Part shown: positions 54,069-62,257 of the stretch, in pieces
Numbering within the stretch: the first letter of the stretch is position 1
How the letters are laid out: the number at the start of each line of letters is the position of its first letter
From: Sporolactobacillus sp. CQH2019
GTDB taxonomy: Bacteria > Bacillota > Bacilli > Bacillales > Sporolactobacillaceae
NCBI RefSeq assembly: GCF_028765345.1
Contig: NZ_JARAJZ010000011.1
Location: 1 to 64,000 of the forward strand
Direction: 5' to 3'
Length of the DNA stretch: 64,000 nucleotides
Position numbers and translations under genes: made by a program
The notes under the pieces: model-generated
The model's input: only the letters and a program-made list of their open reading frames with translations
What the model was told of the DNA's origin: nothing
The model's database searches: none

Positions 54069-54788
54069 ATGCCGATAAGACGTATTCTATTATCCTCAAC
54101 ACTGAACACTCGGGATCTGGGCGGCTACCCTGCCGCGGATGGCAGGGCGACGCAGTTCGGCCGGATTATCCGCAGCGATGCACCGCTTGCTCTGACTTCA
54201 GATGATCGGATACTTTTGAAGCAGCTGGGTGTGACCGCCGCCATTGATTTTCGTTCGGACCGAGAAATCGTCAGCGATGTGAGCGCCTTTGAACAGGCGC
54301 CTGATTTTGACTATTACCATTGCCCGTTTGCGATCGGCAACCGCGATCCGGGATCAAAGGAAGGTGTTCCTCCGCTGTACGCCGAAATCATGACGGATAT
54401 TCCGGTCATGCAGCGGATTATGCGGATCATCGCAGGACAGAGGGGCGGAGTTCTGATCCACTGTGCGGCCGGCAAAGACCGGACAGGGGTGGTTTCCGCG
54501 CTGCTTTTGCTGACGGCCGGAGTCAGTGTCAGCGATATTCTGAGCGATTACCAGGTTTCATATACCTATCTTCGTTTGAAAATAAGGAAAGGTTTGAAAG
54601 AACATCCGGAACGCCCTTCCTATTACGGCCGCTCAGATATGGAATATATGGAGAAAACGCTGGATCATTTTTTTGAAACCTACGGAAATGTTACGAACTA
54701 TCTGCAGACGATCGATCTGAATCCCGTTGAAATATCGGCTCTCAGGGAAAAGCTCTTGTCCCGAAGCGCTGAAGATCCTCTTGCCTGA
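54069..54788 (+). CDS. Tyrosine-protein phosphatase (Y_phosphatase3 type), second copy
   Basis: A 239-residue protein with LNTRDLGGYPAADGRATQFG near the start and the P-loop HCAAGKDRTGVVSALL. It is related to the protein encoded at 52912-53688 but diverged, so it is an old duplication. AAAAAAGAGGTGCCGCG precedes the ATG. It may be co-transcribed with the methyltransferase gene 22 bases downstream. Confidence 0.9.
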   Translation: MPIRRILLSSTLNTRDLGGYPAADGRATQFGRIIRSDAPLALTSDDRILLKQLGVTAAIDFRSDREIVSDVSAFEQAPDFDYYHCPFAIGNRDPGSKEGVPPLYAEIMTDIPVMQRIMRIIAGQRGGVLIHCAAGKDRTGVVSALLLLTAGVSVSDILSDYQVSYTYLRLKIRKGLKEHPERPSYYGRSDMEYMEKTLDHFFETYGNVTNYLQTIDLNPVEISALREKLLSRSAEDPLA

Positions 54789-54810
54789 AAAAATGATGGG
54801 AGTGCTGCAT

Positions 54811-55563
54811 GTGTCAAACTTAGAAAAGTTTACCGGAAAGGCGGATATCTACGCCAGATTCAGGCCCGATTATCCCGAAGCGCTGATCCGTGATCTGATC
54901 CATGAAAATGACCTTGACGGCTCCTCGGCAGTCGCCGACATCGGTTCGGGAACGGGAATCCTGACCGGGCAGCTGCTGGATAACGGGCTGAACGTTACGG
55001 CGGTCGAACCGAACGCAGACATGCGCCATGTCGCGGAAACAAGGCTGAGACGCAATCCCCGGTTCACATCCGTCACGGGTACTGCCGAACAAACGGGGCT
55101 AAAAAGCGGAACCATCGATCTAATTACCGTCGCTCAGGCTTTTCACTGGTTCGACCCCGATAAATTCGGGAAAGAATGCCGGCGCGTTCTAAAAAACGGA
55201 AAAAGAGTTGCGCTGATCTGGAACAGCCGGGTCGCGGAGGATCCGCTGACTCGGGAAAGTGAAACTGTCTGCCGCCGGTTTTGTCCTGAATTTGATGGAT
55301 TCTCAGGGGGAACCGGCGATGAATCTTTACGATTGGACTCCTTTTTCCGGAACGGATATGTCGTCAAAACATATGATCACCCGCTTAAATACAATTTGAA
55401 AACCTTCATCGGCAGGTACCTCTCGGCTTCATATGCACCGAAACCGGCCGATCGGAATTATCGGCTCTATATTGAAGCACTGAATCGGCTGTTTCAGAAA
55501 TTCAGCCGAGAAGGGCTGATCGCTTTTCCAAACGTGGCCGAATGCTTCAGCGGCCGGATTTAA
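54811..55563 (+). CDS. SAM-dependent methyltransferase (class I)
   Basis: About 250 residues starting at GTG 54811 behind GGGAG. Begins SNLEKFTGKADIYARFRPDY, with motif I VADIGSGTGILTGQLL and post-I VTAVEPNADMR, then FHWFDPDKFGKE. The pattern fits the Methyltransf_11/UbiE-like group of unknown substrate. The 250-residue length is usual. Confidence 0.88.
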   Translation: MSNLEKFTGKADIYARFRPDYPEALIRDLIHENDLDGSSAVADIGSGTGILTGQLLDNGLNVTAVEPNADMRHVAETRLRRNPRFTSVTGTAEQTGLKSGTIDLITVAQAFHWFDPDKFGKECRRVLKNGKRVALIWNSRVAEDPLTRESETVCRRFCPEFDGFSGGTGDESLRLDSFFRNGYVVKTYDHPLKYNLKTFIGRYLSASYAPKPADRNYRLYIEALNRLFQKFSREGLIAFPNVAECFSGRI

Positions 55564-55752
55564 AAAACGCTCGTTCATTCTTTCAGCAGCGGAAGAACTC
55601 CTGATAACTGAAAAAGAAGCTGAAATAATAAAAAGCGTTAACATTTTCTACTTATCTCCATCCGAAAAATCATTATATAATAATAAGGGCGGCAAGAAGC
55701 AAAAGTAAGCAGCTTCTTTAAAATACCCTCTCTACTACGTTCAGGAAAAGAG

Positions 55753-56385
55753 ATGACAGAAATGAATGAAGAAGCCATTCGTCTCATCACCGGAAGAAAA
55801 TCGATCAGAAAGTACGATGAGGCCCAAAAAATCAGCCGGGACGAGATGACCCGGATGCTTGAAGAAGCCTGCCGGGCTCCGTCAGCCTTGAATCTGCAGC
55901 CCTGGCGCTTTCTGGTCATCCAAAGCCATGAAGGAAAAGAAAAACTCAAACCGCTTTTTTATAATAATCCGCTGCTGCTGGACTCCTGTTCGGCAATGAT
56001 CGCTGTTCTGGGAGATTTTGCCGCATCGGATTACAAAGATCAGATTTACGACAAGGCGGTAACCGGCGGAACGATGTCCAAAGAAGAACGCGACAAAGAA
56101 GTCCGGCTTATTTCCGATCTTTACGACGGCATGCCGCACGACGAGCAGCTGACCGACGTTTCTTTTAACAGTGCGCTGGCAGCAATGCAGCTCATGTTAG
56201 TGGCCCGGGCCCACGGTTATGAGACCTGCCCGCTCGGCGGTTTCGACAAGAAACGTTTCAGTGAGGTGTTCGATTATGACCGCTCCCGTTACCTGCCGCT
56301 TGTTCTGATTGCGATCGGGAAACCGGCGGAAGAAGGATTTGATACCGTGCGTCTCGGCGTTGACGAGATTACAAAATGGATTTAA
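55753..56385 (+). CDS. Nitroreductase-family protein (second)
   Basis: A 210-residue FMN-dependent protein: ITGRKSIRKYDEAQKISRDE, PSALNLQPWRFLVIQ and a typical CPLGGFDKKRF loop. Similar in type to YodC/YdgI. GGAAAAGAG precedes the ATG and the gene is followed by a strong terminator. Its substrate is not evident. Confidence 0.9.
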   Translation: MTEMNEEAIRLITGRKSIRKYDEAQKISRDEMTRMLEEACRAPSALNLQPWRFLVIQSHEGKEKLKPLFYNNPLLLDSCSAMIAVLGDFAASDYKDQIYDKAVTGGTMSKEERDKEVRLISDLYDGMPHDEQLTDVSFNSALAAMQLMLVARAHGYETCPLGGFDKKRFSEVFDYDRSRYLPLVLIAIGKPAEEGFDTVRLGVDEITKWI

Positions 56386-56403
56386 TCTGTGCAATCCTGA
56401 TAT

Positions 56404-56447
56404 CGGACGTGCCCCGCTTTGGATGGGGGGCCGTCCGTTTTATTTTA
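56404..56447 (+). terminator. Terminator of the second nitroreductase gene
   Basis: CGGACGTGCCCC pairs with GGGGGGCCGTCCG (one bulge) followed by TTTTATTTT. Confidence 0.85.
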
Positions 56448-56502
56448 TGCTGTAAGGAAGCCGGCCGGCCCGCCATAAAACCGGTTCCGCCCCCGCAAGA
56501 AA

Positions 56503-56534
56503 GGCTTCGCCTGCGCTGAAAGCCGGGCGAAGCC
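56503..56534 (-). terminator. Terminator of the lemA-htpX operon
   Basis: Minus strand GGCTTCGCC...GGCGAAGCC followed by TTTCTT. Confidence 0.75.
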
Positions 56535-56615
56535 ATATTTTCTGACCTATTGCACTGGCGCCATCGCAACGGACTCTTTTTTTACATGGCGGCGGATAGA
56601 TGCCTGCCGCCGGAG

Positions 56616-57506
56616 TCACATCTGCCTCAGCCGCTCGATCCGGTTCTCGATCGGAGGATGGGTCGCAAACCAATTCATTTTTTTGCGTTTCCGGCCAAAA
56701 GGGCTGGCAATGTACATAGACGCCGTCGCTTCCTTTACATCTTTCAGGCCCTTTGTATCGCTGCCGATCTTGGTCAAGGCATTGATCAGCCCCTGCGGAT
56801 CGCGCGTAATCTCGACCGCCGACGCATCGGCGAGATACTCCCGATTGCGGGAAACGGCCAGCTGGACAAACCGGGCGGCAAGAGGAGCAAGAATAATCAG
56901 GACCAGGGCGACAACCATCATGATTGGGTTGGACTTGCTGTTGTCGCGCTTATTAGCGCGGCCGCCTCCCCAGAAAAATATGCGCTGGCCGAAGTCGGCA
57001 ATAATCACAATCACGCCGACCAGTGCGATACAAAGCGTCATTAAACGAATGTCGTAGTTGCGAATATGCGAAAATTCATGGGCGGCAACACCGGCTATTT
57101 CCTCACGGTTAAGCTGTTCCAATAATCCTGTGGTAAACGCAATGACGCTTGACTCCGGTTTCATGCCGGTGGCAAACGCATTGGGGGACGGGTCATCCAC
57201 GACATAAATTTTCGGCATCGGAACATGGGCGACGATCGATAATTCGTCAACAATGTGAAACAGCATCGGATTGTCTGCTTCTTTGATTTCCCGGGCACCC
57301 GACATGCCGAGCACCTGCGCTTTCGCACTGGCAAACGTCACGGGAATATAAAAAGCCAGGACAACCGCTGCGATGACCAGACCGGCAATGGAATCACTGC
57401 CGGCAAAATAACCGACCGCCCATCCGATCGCCAGGACGAGCAGACAGAAAAACACGAGGAGCGCCAAAGTCTTCCGCTTGTTTTGCTGGATCTGCTGATA
57501 AAGCAT
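56616..57506 (-). CDS. htpX: HtpX, membrane zinc metalloprotease
   Basis: A 296-residue M48 protease with TM segments at both ends of the N-terminal region (LLVFFCLLVLAIGWAVGYFA). The zinc motif is HEFSH in IAGVAAHEFSHIRNYD, with the third ligand in REYLADASAV. It helps degrade damaged membrane proteins. It lies 12 bases downstream of lemA; the lemA-htpX pair is a common arrangement. The start 57506 has AAAGGAGGCCGG upstream. Confidence 0.95.
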   Translation of the reverse strand: MLYQQIQQNKRKTLALLVFFCLLVLAIGWAVGYFAGSDSIAGLVIAAVVLAFYIPVTFASAKAQVLGMSGAREIKEADNPMLFHIVDELSIVAHVPMPKIYVVDDPSPNAFATGMKPESSVIAFTTGLLEQLNREEIAGVAAHEFSHIRNYDIRLMTLCIALVGVIVIIADFGQRIFFWGGGRANKRDNSKSNPIMMVVALVLIILAPLAARFVQLAVSRNREYLADASAVEITRDPQGLINALTKIGSDTKGLKDVKEATASMYIASPFGRKRKKMNWFATHPPIENRIERLRQM

Positions 57507-57518
57507 GGCCGGCCTCCT

Positions 57519-58064
57519 TTAAAAAGTGACCTTCGGAACATCACGGTCAGCCTCCGGAATGGTTAACAGCTCTTCTTTCTTAAATCCGAACAGGCCGGCC
57601 AGAATATTGGTGGGAAAAGATTCCCGCTTAATGTTGTAGTCCTTAACCGTTTTATTGTAAAGCTGGCGTGAATAGGCAACCTTATTTTCGGTCGTCGCCA
57701 ATTCTTCCTGAAGTTGCAGAAAATTCTGGTTGGCTTTCAGGTCGGGATAGGACTCTGCCAAGGCGAAAATCGATTTCAGAGCCTCTTCAATCTGATTGTC
57801 TGCCGCAATCCGCTGCTGCGGCGTCCCGCTGACCAGCCGATTCCGCGCTTCGACCACCCGGGAAAGCGTCTCCCTTTCATGTTTGGCATAGCCCTTGACT
57901 GTTTCGACCAGATTGGGAATCAGATCATGGCGCCGTTTCAGCTGAACATCGATCTGGCTGAAAGACTCCTGGACCCAGTTGCGATACTTGATCAGGCCGT
58001 TATACGACACAATGAAATAAATCACAATGACGGCGATGACGGCGATAATGATAATGGTAGCCAT
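57519..58064 (-). CDS. lemA: LemA-family protein
   Basis: A 181-residue protein with a short N-terminal TM segment (IIIIAVIAVIVIYFIVSYNG), then helical LemA repeats: NWVQESFSQIDVQLKRRHDL, NLVETVKGYAKHE and NFLQLQEELATTENKVAYSR. It is anchored to the membrane with its coiled domain outside. Function uncertain; linked to HtpX by gene order. A possible TATACT -10 box precedes it. Confidence 0.94.
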   Translation of the reverse strand: MATIIIIAVIAVIVIYFIVSYNGLIKYRNWVQESFSQIDVQLKRRHDLIPNLVETVKGYAKHERETLSRVVEARNRLVSGTPQQRIAADNQIEEALKSIFALAESYPDLKANQNFLQLQEELATTENKVAYSRQLYNKTVKDYNIKRESFPTNILAGLFGFKKEELLTIPEADRDVPKVTF

Positions 58065-58309
58065 AAGATGCGAAACATCCCTTCTGTTTTAGGTGGCCAA
58101 AAAATCCTTACAGCTAAAGTATAGCATCATTTTTCATGAAATAAGACGGCTTTTTTGGATCGAATGTTCTGCTTATCTTTTGTTAAAATACCTGTAAAAA
58201 TACGAAGCCGTTCATGTCCGGATCTCCGCCGTCTTGCCCCGGGCACCGCCATTACACAGCATGGCAAAGCCCCCGCTTCCGCATCCGATTTCCGAGAAAT
58301 GCACAGATC

Positions 58310-59602
58310 TTATACGGGAGCGGACTCTTTCTCCAGATACAGTACTTTGGCTTCCTCATCGTAGGCAAACAACTCCGCATAGCGTCCCCAATCAATTAAA
58401 ATATCCAGCTGATGATCGGCTTCGATCGTTCCGAAATGCTTCTCAAAAATTTCAACAAAGAATTCACGTTCCATTTTATTATTGGATTTGGAGCGCAGAA
58501 TGCGGACAATATTTTCTATAATCGGCACATATTTCCGTACCTGTGCCTTAAATATCTCTTTTCTTTCAAGGACGCTGGCATCGGCAAATTGATGGCCGAT
58601 GTCCGTTAGGTCGATATCCCCCTGACGAATGGTCGCAAATCCGAAAATCTGGGCTGTTTCAACAATAGGCAGAAAATCTTCCAGGTAGAGATTAAACTGG
58701 TCGGCCAGCTTGTAAAGATCGACTTTGTTTCCGAGATCGTCAATCAATTCAATAAAACCGGTCAGCGCACCCGCGGGGACTTCCGGAAATTTTTCTATTT
58801 TCTTTCTGTTTTCTCCGGGAACGCTCACCGGTTTCACTTCGCGTTTCGTCATAATCGAATAGATCTGGTCGACGAATTCTGTAAACCGGTATTCCGTTTT
58901 GTCGCGCCAGTGCGGCAGAGGAATAGAAATATCGGAAATGACGCGGGCAGGATCACGCGAGAGAATGATCGCCCGATCGGACATATAAACGGCTTCCTCG
59001 ATGCTGTGAGTCACCATGATGATGCTTTTAGTCGGGATTTTCTTCTCGATCCACAGTTCAAGCAAGTCGCGCTTTAAGTTTTCCGCAGTCAGGACGTCGA
59101 GTGCCGAAAACGGCTCATCCATCAGCAGAATGTCCGGTTCCATGACTAAAGCGCGCCCGATGCCGACACGCTGACGCATGCCGCCGGACAGCTCTTTCGG
59201 ATAGGCTCCTTCAAACCCGTCAAGCCCGATCATATCAATAGCGGAAAGCGCCCGGCGCATTTTTTCATCCTCCCGGAGCGGACGATTATCAAGTCCGAGT
59301 TTCACATTTTCGAGGACCGTCAACCAGGGAAACAGGGCGAATGACTGAAAGACCATACCGACACCCGGATTCGTGCCGACGATCTTTTTGCCGTTATAGA
59401 GAACCGAACCCTCCGATGGAGAAACCAATCCGGCGATGATCCGCAGCAAGGTCGATTTCCCGGAGCCCGACGGACCGAGAATCGAAATCAGTTCGCCTTC
59501 TTTAATGCTGATGCTGATATCTTCCAGAATCCTGACGTTGCCCTGATTCGGCAGATCGTACCGTTTGCTGACGTGCTGTAATTCAATCAGTTCTTTTTCC
59601 AT
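58310..59602 (-). CDS. NitT/TauT-like ABC ATPase with C-terminal AAA-associated domain
   Basis: About 430 residues. Residues 1-250 are a canonical ATPase: Walker A GPSGSGKST, signature LSGGMRQR, Walker B ILLMDEPFSALD, H-loop in MVTHSIEEAV. Residues 270-430 form an extra domain (AAA-associated type, no nucleotide motifs), which usually accompanies the duplicated-permease transporters. The ATG at 59602 is preferred over the TTG at 59608. It lies 14 bases after the permease gene and is in the M-box operon. The C-terminal domain may sense the substrate. Confidence 0.92.
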   Translation of the reverse strand: MEKELIELQHVSKRYDLPNQGNVRILEDISISIKEGELISILGPSGSGKSTLLRIIAGLVSPSEGSVLYNGKKIVGTNPGVGMVFQSFALFPWLTVLENVKLGLDNRPLREDEKMRRALSAIDMIGLDGFEGAYPKELSGGMRQRVGIGRALVMEPDILLMDEPFSALDVLTAENLKRDLLELWIEKKIPTKSIIMVTHSIEEAVYMSDRAIILSRDPARVISDISIPLPHWRDKTEYRFTEFVDQIYSIMTKREVKPVSVPGENRKKIEKFPEVPAGALTGFIELIDDLGNKVDLYKLADQFNLYLEDFLPIVETAQIFGFATIRQGDIDLTDIGHQFADASVLERKEIFKAQVRKYVPIIENIVRILRSKSNNKMEREFFVEIFEKHFGTIEADHQLDILIDWGRYAELFAYDEEAKVLYLEKESAPV

Positions 59603-59616
59603 GCCCAATCACGCCC

Positions 59617-61341
59617 CTAATCCAGATGATATTTTTTCTCCGCCAGTGCAAACAGCCTGCGCCATAATAAACGATTGATGATCACGACAAGCAGGCACAT
59701 AACAAGGATGCCCCAGATGATTTCCGGCCAGTTGCCCAGTTTTGTTGCCTGGGCGATATAGGAACCCAGCCCGGATGCCTGCAGATTATTTGTTTTCCAC
59801 GATACAATTTCGGAGACGATGCTGGCATTCCAGGCACCTCCGCTTGCCGTAATACAGCCGGTTAAGAGAAAGGGGAAGACCGCAGGGAGGATCAGCGTTT
59901 TCCACGTCTGCCAGCGTGTCAGCTTCAAAATGACGGCTGCTTCCCTGAGATCGGACGGAATGGCCGCGGCACCGGCGATCACATTGAATAGAACATACCA
60001 CTGTGTGCCCAGCATCATAAGCGGAACAGCGCCGATTTCCATCGAAATTCCAAGCTTCAGGTAGAGTATGATGACAATCGGGAACACCATGTTAGCCGGA
60101 AAAGAGGCCAGCACCTGAACCATCGGCTGTACAAAGCGGGCGATCCGCGGATTCGTTCCAATATAAACGCCGACGGGCAGTGTCCAGATAACTGCCAGAA
60201 GCGTTGAAACAAACACGCGCAGGGCCGTCAGCAATCCGAGGATGACGGCATGGATCAGTTCCCCCCAGCTGAGCCTGGCGATTTCCAGAACACCCGCGTA
60301 CATGTAACGCAGAGCAAACACCGCCACCAGAATCAGAATCAGCCACTTCAGAAGGCTTCTGATCCGCCGCATTGATTCGGGAAGACTGATTCCGGATCCT
60401 TTTGAAGAAACGTAAACGAGCAGATCGTGAAAAAATCTCCGGATATTCTGATTGATCCAATGGACAAATCGCGCCCTTTTGAGAATGTCGTAAACCCAGG
60501 AAGACGGAACTTCCTTTGCTTCCGTCTGCTCATTTTTAAATTTCTGGCTCCAGGCAATGATCGGGCGCCAGAATAACTGATCCACGGCAATGACGACCAC
60601 AATCATCGTGATAATCGCGTAAACAATGTCTTTGATATTTCCCTCCGCGGTCGCCTGGGCCATGTAGGAGCCGATTCCCGGCAGATGGATGTTCTGATTC
60701 AAAACGCTGATCGACTCGCTGGCCGCCAGGAAGAACCAGCCGCCGCCGAAAGACATCATGCTGTTCCAGACCAGCCCGATCATGGAAAACGGCACTTCCA
60801 GCTTGCCGAACCGCTGCCAGCTGTTCAGCCGGTTCATTTTGGCCGCCTCATTCAGGTCGCGGGGGATCGTCGTCAGCGAGTGGTAGAAGCTGAACGTCAT
60901 ATTCCACACCTGGCCCGTGAAGATGGCGAAAATCGACGCGCACTCCACACCGAGCAGGCTGCCGGGGAAAAGGGCCATGAAAGCCAGTACGGTTGCCGAC
61001 AGAAAGCCGAGGACGGGCACGGACTGCAGAATATCGATCGCCGGTATCATAATTTTTTCCGCTGTCCGGTTATATGCCGCAACGCGTCCGTAAATAAAAG
61101 TAAAGATCAGGGACGCCGCAAAAGCGATGAACATGCGAAGCAGCGATCGGCCGGCATAATAAGGAAGCCACACAGGATCAAGATTTAAGGCCGTCTGCTG
61201 CTTCGGAGAAAAAGGGGCATGCATACCCGACCCCAGTTTTGTTAATAAATAAAGAAGAGATAATAACAGAAAAATGACCAGCAGATCGGCCCAGCCGAAT
61301 CGAATTTTTTTATCGGCACTATCAAAAAGGTTCCATCGCAT
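59617..61341 (-). CDS. Duplicated NitT/TauT-like ABC permease
   Basis: About 574 residues: two fused BPD_transp_1 permease domains of about six TM segments each. EAA loops are visible in both halves (DLNEAAKMNRLNSWQRF; LREAAVILKLTRWQTWKTL). The ATG at 61341 has AAAGGGAGGACACCG; the open frame upstream crosses a hairpin. It resembles the duplicated 'anion' permeases (COG4986 type). No binding-protein gene is near. It is downstream of an M-box Mg2+ riboswitch, a small ORF and a terminator. The regulation suggests import of Mg2+ or of a compound linked to it. Confidence 0.9.
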   Translation of the reverse strand: MRWNLFDSADKKIRFGWADLLVIFLLLSLLYLLTKLGSGMHAPFSPKQQTALNLDPVWLPYYAGRSLLRMFIAFAASLIFTFIYGRVAAYNRTAEKIMIPAIDILQSVPVLGFLSATVLAFMALFPGSLLGVECASIFAIFTGQVWNMTFSFYHSLTTIPRDLNEAAKMNRLNSWQRFGKLEVPFSMIGLVWNSMMSFGGGWFFLAASESISVLNQNIHLPGIGSYMAQATAEGNIKDIVYAIITMIVVVIAVDQLFWRPIIAWSQKFKNEQTEAKEVPSSWVYDILKRARFVHWINQNIRRFFHDLLVYVSSKGSGISLPESMRRIRSLLKWLILILVAVFALRYMYAGVLEIARLSWGELIHAVILGLLTALRVFVSTLLAVIWTLPVGVYIGTNPRIARFVQPMVQVLASFPANMVFPIVIILYLKLGISMEIGAVPLMMLGTQWYVLFNVIAGAAAIPSDLREAAVILKLTRWQTWKTLILPAVFPFLLTGCITASGGAWNASIVSEIVSWKTNNLQASGLGSYIAQATKLGNWPEIIWGILVMCLLVVIINRLLWRRLFALAEKKYHLD

Positions 61342-61361
61342 CGGTGTCCTCCCTTTCCTGT

Positions 61362-61403
61362 AAATTAAAAACAAAAACTCTCCGCTGTCAGACAGGGAGA
61401 GTT
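61362..61403 (-). terminator. Internal terminator between small ORF and permease
   Basis: Minus strand AACTCTCCCTGTCTGACAGCGGAGAGTT followed by TTTGTTTTTAAT. It is a second stop signal in the M-box operon. Confidence 0.75.
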
Positions 61404-61448
61404 CCAATTTCCTTCTTTGTTCATCATTTGCCGCATAAAAGACTGCTT

Positions 61449-61649
61449 CTAATAGGTGAAATCGGTGACGCGACAGTCCGTGGGAATAACCGGAAACGGA
61501 CAGTCTTTGTCTCCTTGAAGGAATACAACGTTTCCTGCCGGAGCGGCAGCGTGCTTATTTTTCAGCACCGCACTCATTATTCTTTCCTCAAAAGTGAAGA
61601 GAGATATACCGTTTAAAAAAACGCATAATCGACTACTGCCACCGTCCAT
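61449..61649 (-). CDS. Small ORF behind the M-box
   Basis: A 66-codon frame starting at 61649 with AAGGGGGG eight bases upstream, or a 41-codon form starting at 61574 with GAGGAAAG. It contains VFLNGISLFTFEERIM and ends NVVFLQGDKDCPFPVIP plus DCRVTDFTY. No signal peptide; two cysteines. It is the first ORF after the riboswitch terminator and is followed by a second terminator, so it may be a regulatory leader peptide or a small protein with its own role. Unknown family. Confidence 0.5.
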   Translation of the reverse strand: MDGGSSRLCVFLNGISLFTFEERIMSAVLKNKHAAAPAGNVVFLQGDKDCPFPVIPTDCRVTDFTY

Positions 61650-61676
61650 TCCAGTTTCCCCCCTTATCAAATAAAT

Positions 61677-61906
61677 ATAAAAAGCCCCACAGGACGGATC
61701 CCCGGGGGCATGAAGTCAAGGCACAATTACCGGTTCCCCCTGGTCCAGTTTTAGCACTATACAACGTAAAGGTTATCCTTAGCCACCTTAAGAAAAGCCT
61801 TAGTCCGGCAATTCCTGTTCTACCCATTGGCATCTTTCGATCTTTCCGGGCAGTGGCCTTTGTTCGTATAGGAGCCTCACCTAACGAGGGCTATTCATCT
61901 AACCAC
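61677..61906 (-). ncRNA. M-box (ykoK leader) Mg2+ riboswitch with terminator
   Basis: The minus strand carries the M-box landmarks in order: CGTTAGGTGAGGCTCCTATA, GGCCACTGCCCGGAAA, GATGCCAATGGGTA, CAGGAATTGCCGG, AAGGTGGCTAAGG and GTGCTAAAACTGG (61745-61889). A terminator follows: GCCCCCGGGG...GGGGC with TTTTT (61677-61710). With Mg2+ bound, transcription should stop. The operon is thus expected to be on when Mg2+ is scarce. Confidence 0.95.
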
Positions 61907-61907
61907 A

Positions 61908-61936
61908 AAAATACTCCTGAACCTATGGATTGTCAA
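61908..61936 (-). promoter_or_regulatory. Promoter of the M-box operon
   Basis: TTGACA (61931-61936), 17 bases, TATTTT (61908-61913) on the minus strand. Confidence 0.85.
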
Positions 61937-62257
61937 CACTTATATTTCATGGTGCTGTCACTAAGAACCGCAGTGACCCGGAAACGGACGCCGCTGCATT
62001 TAACCCGTCAGGTCAAACAAGGGCGATTCACTCACATAAAAATTTCTCCCCTTGATTTCACAAAGCAAGCTTTCGCCCCATCCCCGACGGAGGTTTTAAA
62101 ATACCCAAAGGAAGAAGCGCGGTTCGCAGAAAGTTCAGGTTGTGCATGATCGCAAAATTTTTACATATTTCTACAATTAATTCCGCTTACATTGTATGAT
62201 GACGGAAAAACAGAGAACTCAGCAGATTAAATGAGAATCAGACAGGGGAAAAACATC

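Noticed and set aside
61853-62149. A 98-codon plus-strand ORF across the M-box region
   Set aside because: It overlaps the antisense of the riboswitch and the promoter; no ribosome binding site.
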